Shown here: positions 34,694-42,386 of the stretch, in pieces
Layout: each line of letters starts with the position of its first letter
Numbering within the stretch: the first letter of the stretch is position 1
Origin: JAVBNT01 sp031551355
Lineage (GTDB): Bacteria > Vulcanimicrobiota > CADAWZ01
Assembly: GCA_031551355.1 (NCBI GenBank)
Contig: JAVBNT010000012.1
Coordinates: 1-64,000, forward strand
Reading direction: 5' to 3'
Length of the DNA: 64,000 nt
Notes under the pieces: generated by a model
What the model was told of the DNA's origin: nothing
Seen by the model: the letters and a program-made list of their open reading frames with translations, nothing else
Databases searched by the model: none
Made by a program: the position numbers and the translations under genes

Positions 34694-34732
34694 AAAAAAA
34701 CCGAGCACATTATTACATGCCCGGTTTTTTTT
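34694..34732. terminator. Terminator of the long His-rich gene
   Basis: AAAAAAACCGAGCAC..ATGCCCGGTTTTTTTT: G/C stem with A and T runs on both sides, so it can work in both directions. It separates the His-rich gene from 33434-34654. Confidence 0.85.
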
Positions 34733-34762
34733 GTAATTTTCTAAATCATTGTCGGGATAGAA

Positions 34763-35170
34763 TTAAAAAGTGTATATAGGTCCCTGACCGATTCTGGGAA
34801 TATGATTATGTCCATGATGATTGTGTCCGTGGTGATGGTGGCCGCGCAGTATATCGCCTATGCCGGGTTTGTGATTGTGATGGTGCGGGAATAATTTCTG
34901 GAACGGATTGTGATTATGTCTGTGATGCGGTCCATGTGGCCCATGGTGATGATGGCCGCCATGATTCGGGCCAAAAGGTCCGTGGTGGTGGCCATGCGGG
35001 CCAAAGTGATGCTGCTGCAGATGCGGCATATGGCAGTGGTTGCCATGCCCGTTAAATTGCTGAAATATATTGCCGAAAGGTCCTTGCTGGCCGTAGTTAA
35101 AGCCGATGTTTAAACCAAAGCCGCCCATACCCATGTTCATTCCAATGCCCATATTCATGCCGAAGTTCAT
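34763..35170 (-). CDS. His-rich low-complexity protein with Met/Gly leader (long form)
   Basis: 135 aa. Residues 1-26 are Met/Gly/Asn-rich (MNFGMNMGIGMNMGMGGFG), nearly the same as the start of the Met/Gly/Gln protein at 37872. The rest is His-rich (about 33 His) and resembles the short His-rich protein at 31249. It therefore links the two low-complexity groups. A single HCH pair contains the only Cys. It has GGAGG 8 bases before the ATG, its own promoter and terminator, and no signal peptide. Likely metal-binding. A substrate or scaffold role for the radical SAM/nitroreductase neighbours is a hypothesis. Confidence 0.75.
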   Translation of the reverse strand: MNFGMNMGIGMNMGMGGFGLNIGFNYGQQGPFGNIFQQFNGHGNHCHMPHLQQHHFGPHGHHHGPFGPNHGGHHHHGPHGPHHRHNHNPFQKLFPHHHNHKPGIGDILRGHHHHGHNHHGHNHIPRIGQGPIYTF

Positions 35171-35230
35171 AAGTAATCCTCCAGTGATTTTTATATTAAG
35201 CAGCAAGTGCTGCTGCTTCATTATTTCGTT

Positions 35231-35257
35231 TATCACGCTGTAAGGTTAAAATGTAAA
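35231..35257 (-). promoter_or_regulatory. Promoter of long His-rich gene, shared type
   Basis: Minus strand ACTTTACA (TTTACA at 35257-35252), 15 bases, GTGATAAAC (35236 downward); same spacing and sequence pattern as at 31630-31660. Confidence 0.55.
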
Positions 35258-35413
35258 GTCTTTTATGAAAAATTAACAAAAATTTAATTATTGTTTACAG
35301 ATTTTAACATTATGGTGACTTGACTGATAATGCACTCAAGCCTTGATAATTTGCTTTTGGCAGAAAGTTTGGCTCTGAGCAGTATCAAAAAAGTATAGCC
35401 GCTTATAATTTAC

Positions 35414-36064
35414 CTATTTTGATTTTGTTTCGGGATAACCGACGCATTGTCCGAAAAGCACTTCATGGTTGTTTCTCAGTTTAAGCTTGGCGGCGATTTT
35501 TTTTGATTCGATCATGCCGATGAAAGTTGTTGCCAGCCCTTCCGAGGCACAGTACAGATAAATGTTTTGTCCTATAAAACCTGTATCTACTGCCGCATAG
35601 CGGGTTTTTAAGTTTTTATCGTCAAGCCCTGTCTGTTTGTCGTAGTTGGCGACATAAATTATCGTCAGCGGCGCTTTCTGCGGAAAATCCTGTTTGTAGG
35701 CTATTTGCCGGATATCTTCTTTTGATATGAGTATAAGTTTGTGTCCGCCGGGTTCATAGCGGTAAGTCCCCTTTGCCATTGCGACATAGAGTTCTATCTC
35801 CTGCCAGTTCCTGGCACTTGGCGCTGTCCGCCGGCCGTCTTTTCTGTTGGTGCCGCATGCCGCCCACAGAAGGTTTGATATTTGGTTTATGCTCAATTCT
35901 TTGGTGCTGACGGCTCTCTCCGTTTTTCTTTGTTCCAAAACCTGCATCAGCGGTTTGCCGCCTTTGGTGTCGGGTTTGGGAAGCGTTATTGAGTTGTCAT
36001 TGGCAAAAGCCCCTGTATTGGTGAGCAGCAACAGGAAAAAAATTATTCCCCCTATATATTTCAT
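35414..36064 (-). CDS. Exported SagB/nitroreductase-family protein
   Basis: 216 aa. A signal peptide (MKYIGGIIFFLLLLTNTGAFA) is followed by a nitroreductase fold: RKTERAVSTKELSINQISNLLWAACG, RRTAPSARNWQEIELYV, and the FMN-binding C-terminal stretch AAVDTGFIGQNIYLYCASEGLATTFIG. SagB-like members oxidise azolines in modified peptides, but many others are of unknown function; export is unusual for an FMN enzyme. AAGGAGG lies 10 bases before the ATG. It is 15 bp downstream of radical SAM paralogue 2, forming a two-gene operon. Confidence 0.83.
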   Translation of the reverse strand: MKYIGGIIFFLLLLTNTGAFANDNSITLPKPDTKGGKPLMQVLEQRKTERAVSTKELSINQISNLLWAACGTNRKDGRRTAPSARNWQEIELYVAMAKGTYRYEPGGHKLILISKEDIRQIAYKQDFPQKAPLTIIYVANYDKQTGLDDKNLKTRYAAVDTGFIGQNIYLYCASEGLATTFIGMIESKKIAAKLKLRNNHEVLFGQCVGYPETKSK

Positions 36065-36079
36065 GCTTTGTGAACCTCC

Positions 36080-37714
36080 TTAAATTTTTGTTTTTTTATT
36101 GTAATCAAGCTCAAGATTTTTGTTTATATTTTTAACCAGCTCTTCAAGCTGTTCGGCGTCTTTTTCAAAAAGTATTTTATTCACCAGATTCATGAATTCG
36201 ACAGGGTCTTTATTTGCCGCTTTTGAACAAAGGTACATGTAGTCTACGAGCCCGTAGTTGATTCCCTTTTCTGCCATTTTACCGATAATATTTTTTCTGA
36301 TTTCGACGCTTTGAGATTGTGTAAAATTTTTGATTTGATAGGGTAAATGTTCGGCGATCTCTTCCATAGCTGCGTTGACGTCATAGGTAAGCAGTTTTCT
36401 TCTCAAAAAATCTTTGTTGCCGAATTTGAATCCCAGATCTTCGGCTTTGTCCCACCATGTTGTTTCCGGTTCGAGATAAGGCAATTGCGGGCTTGCCGCA
36501 TATAATTTGGACTCCATTAGAAAGTTGATCGTTTCTTCTATCGTTTCCGGTGTGTCGAGAGGTGTGGGGATTATGACCGTTGCCAGTGCGGCTATGCCTG
36601 CGTTGGCCGCTTTCTCTATCGTTGCCAGCATTTTTGCCGGCAATATTTTTTTCCCCATCATGTTTTCCAGAATCTTTGTGGAACCGCTTTCTACACCAAA
36701 CAGAATTGCACAGCACCCGCTTTCTTTTAGTAGCTTGAAATCGACTTTTGTATTGGCATAACCGAAAAGAGAATAAGTATATCCGTCATCTTTTATCCTG
36801 TCGGCAAGCTTCATTATATTTGCCGGAGGCGGGTTTGAACCGGCGATCCTGAAAAATTTGGATTTCAGTTGGTTGGAGGTGTATTCTAATTCTTTCGCTA
36901 CGGCATCTATATCTCTTATTCTGTATTTTTGTCCGCTTTTTTTGGGGTGAATACAGAAATGACAACTGTTGGGACATCCGCGGCTTTCTTCGAGAATGAA
37001 TATTTTTATTTTATCATTTTCCATTGCAGGATATGTCTCTATATCGTAACATGGTGCGGGAAGTTTGGAGATGTCTATAAAGTCTCCTCTCGGGTTGGTG
37101 ATTGTTCTTGCTCCGTCTCTGTATATCAGGGTTGAAATTTTATCAAGGCCTTTGCCGTTTTTTTTGATAGAATTCAAAAGCTGCGGTAAACTGAGCTCTC
37201 CTTCCCCATAAATTACATAATCAAATTGTCCGGCGTTTATGATATCCTCACGGAAAGACTCCGTCTGAGGACCTCCGGCGATTATGGTAATGTTCGGGTA
37301 TCTCTGTTTTATTTTCAGTGCCAGCCTGATGCTTCCCGAAGTTCCGAATCCGCTCCATAATTTGAATCCTATATAACCGGGTCTGAATGCTTCTATTTCC
37401 TTAAATATATTTTCTGAAATATTTTCTTCCGCAAGCATCATCATTGCCTTCAGATGTTGTTTAAATTTTTGGCGTCCGTTGATGTCAAGCGGGTTTAAAT
37501 TTTTATTTATTTCTCTAGCAAGCTCTATGTTGTCTCTGTTTCCTGAAAAGAACGTCTTATATGCGGATACTGTGCAAAAGTCAATAATTTTTGTTTTGTA
37601 ACCTTCGTTTATGAGAATGGATGCGAGAAGAGCCAGCCCATTGTCCGGATATAGGTGGTAAATGTCGGGGCCGGGCCCGATATAATTTATAAATAGAAGT
37701 TTATTATTATTCAT
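36080..37714 (-). CDS. B12-binding radical SAM protein, paralogue 2
   Basis: 544 aa with the same layout as 31706-33337: N-terminal cobalamin domain (YPDNGLALLASI, PGYIGFKLWSGFGTSGS, IAGGPQ), radical SAM cysteines 247, 251 and 254 in GCPNSCHFCIHPKKSG, then a C-terminal helical domain (DYMYLCSKAANKDPVEFMN). Identity to paralogue 1 is high over the whole length. It starts at ATG 37714 behind AGGGG. It is followed by the exported nitroreductase gene and is divergent from the Met/Gly/Gln-rich gene at 37872. Substrate is unknown. Confidence 0.88.
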   Translation of the reverse strand: MNNNKLLFINYIGPGPDIYHLYPDNGLALLASILINEGYKTKIIDFCTVSAYKTFFSGNRDNIELAREINKNLNPLDINGRQKFKQHLKAMMMLAEENISENIFKEIEAFRPGYIGFKLWSGFGTSGSIRLALKIKQRYPNITIIAGGPQTESFREDIINAGQFDYVIYGEGELSLPQLLNSIKKNGKGLDKISTLIYRDGARTITNPRGDFIDISKLPAPCYDIETYPAMENDKIKIFILEESRGCPNSCHFCIHPKKSGQKYRIRDIDAVAKELEYTSNQLKSKFFRIAGSNPPPANIMKLADRIKDDGYTYSLFGYANTKVDFKLLKESGCCAILFGVESGSTKILENMMGKKILPAKMLATIEKAANAGIAALATVIIPTPLDTPETIEETINFLMESKLYAASPQLPYLEPETTWWDKAEDLGFKFGNKDFLRRKLLTYDVNAAMEEIAEHLPYQIKNFTQSQSVEIRKNIIGKMAEKGINYGLVDYMYLCSKAANKDPVEFMNLVNKILFEKDAEQLEELVKNINKNLELDYNKKTKI

Positions 37715-37785
37715 TAAATTCTAAATGCCCCTAGATATTTTTTGTAGTATTAATTAAAATTATTTATTTTTTTTTGTTTATCCTC

Positions 37786-37815
37786 TTGACGTTTGTGCAC
37801 AATGCGTGATATTAA
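37786..37815 (+). promoter_or_regulatory. Promoter of first Met/Gly/Gln-rich gene, shared type
   Basis: TTGACG (37786-37791), 18 bases including CAATGCGTGA, then TATTAA (37810-37815). The CAATG.CGTGAT.TTAAT stretch recurs before the second copy at 39857-39886. Confidence 0.6.
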
Positions 37816-37871
37816 TAATGATAGATAAAAATAAATTTTTTAAAATAAATTTTTTTAGGAGGTATGTTGTA

Positions 37872-38576
37872 ATGAGTTTTAACTTAAACATGAATATGGG
37901 CATTGGAATGAACATGGGCGGATGCTTTGGAAATATGGGTATGGGCGGCTTTGGAATGGGCATCGGCGGAATGTTTGGCGGCCTTGGAAATATGGGCGGC
38001 CTTATGGGCGGTTTTGGCAATCTTGGCGGACTTCTTGGCGGAATGCAGTGCGGCGGTAATGTCCAGCAGATGATGATGATGCTTATGCAACAGCAGCAGC
38101 AGATTCAGATGCTCCAGCAGATGATCCAGATGATGATGATGTCCGGCCAGATGAACGGCGGTTCACCTTGCTGCATGCCTCAAATGAATCAGGGAATGTT
38201 TAATCCCGGAATGCAGATGCCTCAGCAGTATCCGATGATGTATGGTCAGCAGCAGCCAATGTATGGTATGCAGCAGCCGATGATGTATCCGGGTGGTCAG
38301 TATGCTCCTGTTTCGAATACTGCCTCTAATGTTCTTGGTAATATTGGCGGTGCAGTCGGTCAGGTTGGCGGTGCAGTCGGTGGAGCTATGATAGGTGCCG
38401 GCATAGGAGCCGTTGCAGGTCCAATAGGAATGGGTATTGGAGCTTTGATTGGTGGAGTTGCCGGTTCAGGCATTGGTAAGGCAATTGGTTCTGCCGTGGG
38501 TAAGGTTGCAGGTGCTGTAGTTGGGCTTGTTGGTAAAGGTGTCGAAAAAGTCGGTAATTTCTTAAGCAAATTATAA
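37872..38576 (+). CDS. Met/Gly/Gln-rich protein with glycine-zipper C-terminus, copy 1
   Basis: 234 aa, three zones. Residues 1-65 are Met/Gly/Asn/Phe-rich (NMNMGIGMNMGGCFGNMG). Residues 65-145 are Gln/Met runs (VQQMMMMLMQQQQQIQMLQQ) then Met/Pro/Tyr-rich with a PCCMPQMNQGMFNPGMQMP block. Residues 155-234 are a glycine-zipper region (GxxxG repeats, VGGAMIGAGIGAVAGPIGMG) ending in a Lys-containing amphipathic tail. The zipper suggests membrane insertion or tight helix packing; Met and Cys pairs suggest Cu(I)-type binding. There is no signal peptide. ATG 37872 has AGGAGG 8 bases upstream. The paralogue lies at 39928. No family is recognised. Confidence 0.78.
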   Translation: MSFNLNMNMGIGMNMGGCFGNMGMGGFGMGIGGMFGGLGNMGGLMGGFGNLGGLLGGMQCGGNVQQMMMMLMQQQQQIQMLQQMIQMMMMSGQMNGGSPCCMPQMNQGMFNPGMQMPQQYPMMYGQQQPMYGMQQPMMYPGGQYAPVSNTASNVLGNIGGAVGQVGGAVGGAMIGAGIGAVAGPIGMGIGALIGGVAGSGIGKAIGSAVGKVAGAVVGLVGKGVEKVGNFLSKL

Positions 38577-38596
38577 GTTTATGTTTTTATGATATT

Positions 38597-38631
38597 AAGA
38601 CTCGCTCCTAGTTTAGGGCGAGTCTTTTTTT
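38597..38631 (+). terminator. Terminator after Met/Gly/Gln-rich gene copy 1
   Basis: AAGACTCGC - loop - GCGAGTCTT followed by TTTTTT, about 20 bases after the stop; a strong intrinsic terminator. Confidence 0.92.
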
Positions 38632-38639
38632 GTGCTTTA

Positions 38640-39603
38640 GCTTCAAGCAAAAAACTTTTCTTATCGTTGTATAATATTGGCTTGCCAAACCTATATATGA
38701 TAGATGAGATTTTTATATCAAATAAAGCGGGCAAGGTGTTTGTAAGCCCGAAATTCGGAGCAAATAGTGAATTTTGTCAATTAAAAACCGGAAAAAAGCT
38801 TGCAGTGCCGCCATCAAACGTCTGTAACGCTAGGACAATAGTGGAGAAAAGCTGCACGTCGTTTAGTAAATGGTTTTTAGCCATTTCCCTTATGGGGAAA
38901 AATAACGGAGATGTTTTGCACTGAGATTGAAACGTGAACTCCATATAGCCCATGATAATGAGTCATAAAATCCGAAAAGCCATGGGAGAACGGGAGCGTT
39001 TGTATATGCTTAGCGGTAAAATAGAGGCTGATGATTTTTTTTGGGAGCTGCCGATGAGGGAAGTCGGTATCGTGGCCAGGAACTGACAAAGCTTTCGGTT
39101 GTATTTGGTCTGTCATTGGATGCCGATGGTCGCATGGCTATTTGCGAGCCAAAGTATGTGCGAAATAAATGGAGATATTCTGTATGATTTCGTAAAGAAT
39201 TGCATTGCTCTCCGGCTTTTTAATTCGTAATGATGGACTTTCAGAATACAAAAGACTGGGCAAAGATGGGTTTCTTTATGAGGGTGAGATTTTTTTGATC
39301 ACAAAGAACATCCCGAACACTTAGAGCAACTTGATTTAACATAGCCTATACCAATAATGTAAAAATCATCCGGCAATATTCGTGGGTGTAACATATTTGA
39401 CAATGATCCCGGCATATTTGCACAGTATTGTCTACATTTTTATAAGTTGCTCTAAAGTGGCTCTATACACTTATTTTTGATGAATTTTGTTATCGTTTCA
39501 ACTGTCGCAGTTGGATTAATCAACTGTTTTTTTCTTACACTCAAGCTTGCTCTGCTGCTAATCCTTTTACTTGTGATGCCCTGATTGAATTGTCATATTA
39601 ATT
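38640..39603 (+). pseudogene. Decayed IS1595-family transposase
   Basis: Translated fragments in shifting frames follow the order of an IS1595-type transposase. They are a damaged zinc-ribbon region (SPKFGANSEFCQLKTGKK), TSFSKWFLAISLMGKN, HKIRKAMGERERLYMLSGKI then EADDFF (catalytic Asp region), LSLDADGRMAICEPKYVRNK, RNDGLSEYKRLGKDGFLYEG, FDHKEHPEHLEQL and, after a frameshift, DEFCYRFNCRSWINQLFFSY. Several stops and shifts break it, and ribbon cysteines are lost. No terminal repeats were identified. It lies between the two Met/Gly/Gln-rich genes and explains most of the 1.35-kb gap there. Confidence 0.8.
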
Positions 39604-39856
39604 TATCATTTAATATGGCTCAACGCTTGATGTTGGAAAATTAGAAATTAGATAGTTCAAGGTCTATATGTTATTGTAGAACAGATCGTATTAATAGGAT
39701 TATTGGCTGAAGTGCAAAAAAGCGCGAAAGATTGAACAGGAAAAATTACTTGGTAGCTGGATATGTTTTGTATATAGTTTTGGTAAATTAATAATATGTC
39801 AAGATTGAGTTTTGTATTGTGAAATGTTAATTTTTTGTAAATTTTGAATTATGCCC

Positions 39857-39886
39857 TTTACTTTTTTGGCAATGTCGTGATTTTAA
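39857..39886 (+). promoter_or_regulatory. Promoter of second Met/Gly/Gln-rich gene, shared type
   Basis: TTTACT (39857-39862), 18 bases ending in CAATGTCGTGA, TTTTAA (39881-39886). Spacing is identical to that at 37786-37815. The 250 bases before it (39604-39856) show nothing recognisable. Confidence 0.55.
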
Positions 39887-39927
39887 TATTAAAGGATATT
39901 TTATTAAATTTTTAGGAGGCTTTGATT

Positions 39928-40620
39928 ATGAGCTTTAACATGAATATGAATATAAATATGGGTATGGGGAATATGTTGGGCATAGGTGGTTTTGGCGGCG
40001 GGCTGGGAATGGGTATTATGCCCGGTGGTTGCTGTCAGTTTCCTAATTTTGGCGGCCTTGGAAACTTGGGCGGTCTTCTTGGCGGAATGCACTGTGGCGG
40101 CAACGTTCAGCAGATGATGATGATGCTTATGCAGCAGCAACAGCAAATCCAGATGCTTCAGCAGATGATGATGATGATGATGATGTCCGGGCGCATGAAC
40201 GGTGGTATGCCCTGCTGCATGCCTCAAATGAATCAGGGAATGTTTAATCCCGGAATGCAGATGCCTATGCAGATGCCTATAAACTATGGTCAGCAGCCGA
40301 TGTACGGTATGCAGCAGCCGATGATGTATCCCGGAGCGATGCAGGCCCCTAACTCTAATTTTGCTTCTAATCTTTTGGGTAATGTCGGCGGCATGGCTGG
40401 CGGTATGGCCGGAAGCATTGGCGGTCAGGTTATTGGTGCCGCAATCGGAACGGCGATATTCCCGGGTATTGGAACTGTTATCGGTGGTTTACTTGGCAGT
40501 CTAGCCGGTGGTAAGATTGGACAGACTATAGGTAACATTGCCGGCAAAGTTGTTGGTGGACTTGTTGATGGCGTTGTCAATATCGGTAAAAAAGTAGGTA
40601 AATTCCTTAAGAAATTATAA
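39928..40620 (+). CDS. Met/Gly/Gln-rich protein with glycine-zipper C-terminus, copy 2
   Basis: 230 aa, clearly a duplicate of the protein at 37872. It has the same MSFN(M/L)NMN start, the same VQQMMMMLMQQQQQIQMLQQ core, the same PCCMPQMNQGMFNPGMQMP block, and a glycine-zipper end (VIGAAIGTAIFPGIGTVIGG) with a Lys-rich tail. The N-terminal third and the zipper residues have diverged while composition is kept, so selection seems to act on composition and pattern. AGGAGG lies 9 bases before the ATG; the TTG two codons earlier is less likely. A hairpin follows. Confidence 0.78.
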   Translation: MSFNMNMNINMGMGNMLGIGGFGGGLGMGIMPGGCCQFPNFGGLGNLGGLLGGMHCGGNVQQMMMMLMQQQQQIQMLQQMMMMMMMSGRMNGGMPCCMPQMNQGMFNPGMQMPMQMPINYGQQPMYGMQQPMMYPGAMQAPNSNFASNLLGNVGGMAGGMAGSIGGQVIGAAIGTAIFPGIGTVIGGLLGSLAGGKIGQTIGNIAGKVVGGLVDGVVNIGKKVGKFLKKL

Positions 40621-40648
40621 GCTTTAGAAACAATAGTTTTTTGATTTT

Positions 40649-40687
40649 ATGAAGTATGGCCAAGGTTCAGTTTTTGCCATACTTCAT
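40649..40687 (+). terminator. Hairpin after Met/Gly/Gln-rich gene copy 2
   Basis: Perfect 12-bp arms ATGAAGTATGGC and GCCATACTTCAT; the following T-run is short. Confidence 0.7.
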
Positions 40688-40833
40688 TTGTTTGTGTAAC
40701 CAAAGCAATTTTTTTAATTGTTGGTTAGTAAATTACATTTCTTTTGGTTGCGGTTTTTGTTTTTGAAGGAGTTTAATAATCTTTACTAGAAAAAATGCTT
40801 TATAGTTAAAAGAGAGGATGGAGAGTATTTTTT

Positions 40834-42201
40834 ATGGATAACATGAATTTAGGGTATAATGCTGAGAGTAGTTTTGCCGGAGAGACCAGATCCCCATATA
40901 TTAATGAGCTTATTCAGCTTGTTGTGGATATCAGAACAGGCAGAAGGCAGGCAGCAGAGTTACAGGATGCTCTTGATTCTCTTAAGGAGATGATTGAAGT
41001 TCTTAGCGTTTCCGCCGATGCTTTGAAGGCAACACAGCCTGCCAGCGAGAATTTTGAAGCGAAGTTTGCCCGTATGCAGGAGCTTTTTGGTCTTTTGCTT
41101 GAAGAGTTCGGCAATATGGAGCTTTATTTGGAAACACCTGAAGATAAGTATCTTGACGAACCTATTGAGAACATCAAAAAATATATTGCTGAAGTTCTTG
41201 ATATTTCCGATGAATTTAGAAAAGTTGAAGAATCTCAACCGCTTTATTCACATTCGGTTTTAATAAATGATGTAATACGAGTTGGCCGTGGTTTTGCAGA
41301 TGGCAGTTTTGAACTTATACAGCTTAAGGCTAGGGTCGAAGCTGCAAGAGTTGATGTCGACGAAACTTATACCCAGATGCAAGCTTTGGCCGATCAACCA
41401 CATGACACTAAGGCTCTGGCGGACAATTATCCGCGAATAATGGAGCTTATTGAAACTATGGTCAATGATTTTAATGAGCTTGAGAACTATTGTGTTTCCG
41501 GAGATCATGAAGACAGACAGTTTGTTGTTCCTTTTCTTGATCAGATTCAAGCCAGCTCTGCTGAAATTTTTGAAATACAGCAGAAAATTGTCGCTGAAAT
41601 GGCTACTCTTGAGGAGGATGCCTCTAAACGTATCTGCCCTCGCTGCGGCCAGAAAACATCCGTTGTTGAAAAATACTGCGAGGTTTGCAAAGCTGTAATT
41701 CCCCCGCTTCCTCAGGCTACTTTGGAACATACCGGAGAGTTAAGTTTTGTTGCCGATGACGGTGGTATCAAGAGCGATGCTCAGGGCGGCGGCGTACCTT
41801 CCGATCAGAGACTTGTTTCTCCCAACGTTCTTAAGATTTATGAGGCAGCGTTCAATGTTGGACAGGGTAATATTTCAAAAGAAGAATTTGCCGCTGTCCT
41901 TGATTGGTATGACGGCCTGCTGCAGAAAACAAAACAGGATATGGGAACGATCAAAGAGCCCGATAATCTTACGGAAGATGAAAGAGCCTTGTTCAATCAG
42001 ACTTTTAATTTGCTTATTGAAGGTCTGGAAGAATCACAGAACGGTTTGAATGAGCTTAGAGAATACTTTAATGATGGTTCGATAGATCATCTTGTAAATG
42101 GTGTAAATACCATTATTGATGCCGGAGACAAACTTTATGGTGTTCAGGCTGTCGGCGAAGCGGCACAGCAAAAGATGAATGAGATGAGTGCCGAAGGTTA
42201 G
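40834..42201 (+). CDS. Helical-repeat protein with internal zinc ribbon
   Basis: 455 aa, soluble and acidic. Three related helical units of about 110 residues can be aligned: about 22-130 (INELIQLVVDIRTGR...), about 147-260 (INDVIRVGRGFADGS...) and about 330-440 (YEAAFNVGQGNISKEEF...). Each has a LIE/LLEEF-type middle helix. A zinc ribbon CPRCGQKTSVVEKYCEVCK lies at about 267-285, between the second and third units, followed by a Pro/Gly linker. There is no signal or membrane segment. The start ATG has GAGAGGATGGAGAG upstream. Function is unknown; it sits next to the FloA/NfeD region, transcribed convergently. Confidence 0.68.
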   Translation: MDNMNLGYNAESSFAGETRSPYINELIQLVVDIRTGRRQAAELQDALDSLKEMIEVLSVSADALKATQPASENFEAKFARMQELFGLLLEEFGNMELYLETPEDKYLDEPIENIKKYIAEVLDISDEFRKVEESQPLYSHSVLINDVIRVGRGFADGSFELIQLKARVEAARVDVDETYTQMQALADQPHDTKALADNYPRIMELIETMVNDFNELENYCVSGDHEDRQFVVPFLDQIQASSAEIFEIQQKIVAEMATLEEDASKRICPRCGQKTSVVEKYCEVCKAVIPPLPQATLEHTGELSFVADDGGIKSDAQGGGVPSDQRLVSPNVLKIYEAAFNVGQGNISKEEFAAVLDWYDGLLQKTKQDMGTIKEPDNLTEDERALFNQTFNLLIEGLEESQNGLNELREYFNDGSIDHLVNGVNTIIDAGDKLYGVQAVGEAAQQKMNEMSAEG

Positions 42202-42228
42202 TAGATTTTATTTGCCTGCTTGATTTTA

Positions 42229-42264
42229 GGGGTGTCTCGTTAAGAAAAAACGGGACACCCTTTT
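42229..42264 (+). terminator. Terminator after helical-repeat zinc-ribbon gene
   Basis: GGGTGTC-TCGT-loop-ACGG-GACACCC followed by TTTT. Confidence 0.85.
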
Positions 42265-42386
42265 AAATAAGGATGGAAAGGTTCCTCACAGAAATAGGAG
42301 AGCACATAATTTTTTTGCAGGCATATATGTATAATCAGAAAGAATAATAACTGTTTTAACCTTAACTTACATCAGGTTGGCATATA

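Noticed and set aside
34910..35113. Plus-strand Met/Val/Ala-rich frame opposite the long His-rich gene
   Set aside because: Antisense shadow; the minus frame has clear start signals and a paralogue.
37884..38090. Minus-strand His-rich frame (HKHHHH type) opposite the Met/Gly/Gln-rich gene
   Set aside because: It is the antisense of ATG/CAG-rich codons, which read as CAT and CTG. There is no ribosome site, and the plus frame has AGGAGG, a promoter and a terminator.
38070..38160. ATG/CAG-rich short tandem repeats as a possible microsatellite or CRISPR-like array
   Set aside because: They are codon repeats inside a conserved coding frame (Met/Gln run); no spacer-repeat structure exists. No CRISPR array was seen anywhere in the window.
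39904..40227. Minus-strand His/Leu-rich frame opposite the second Met/Gly/Gln-rich gene
   Set aside because: Same antisense effect of Met and Gln codons; no start signals.
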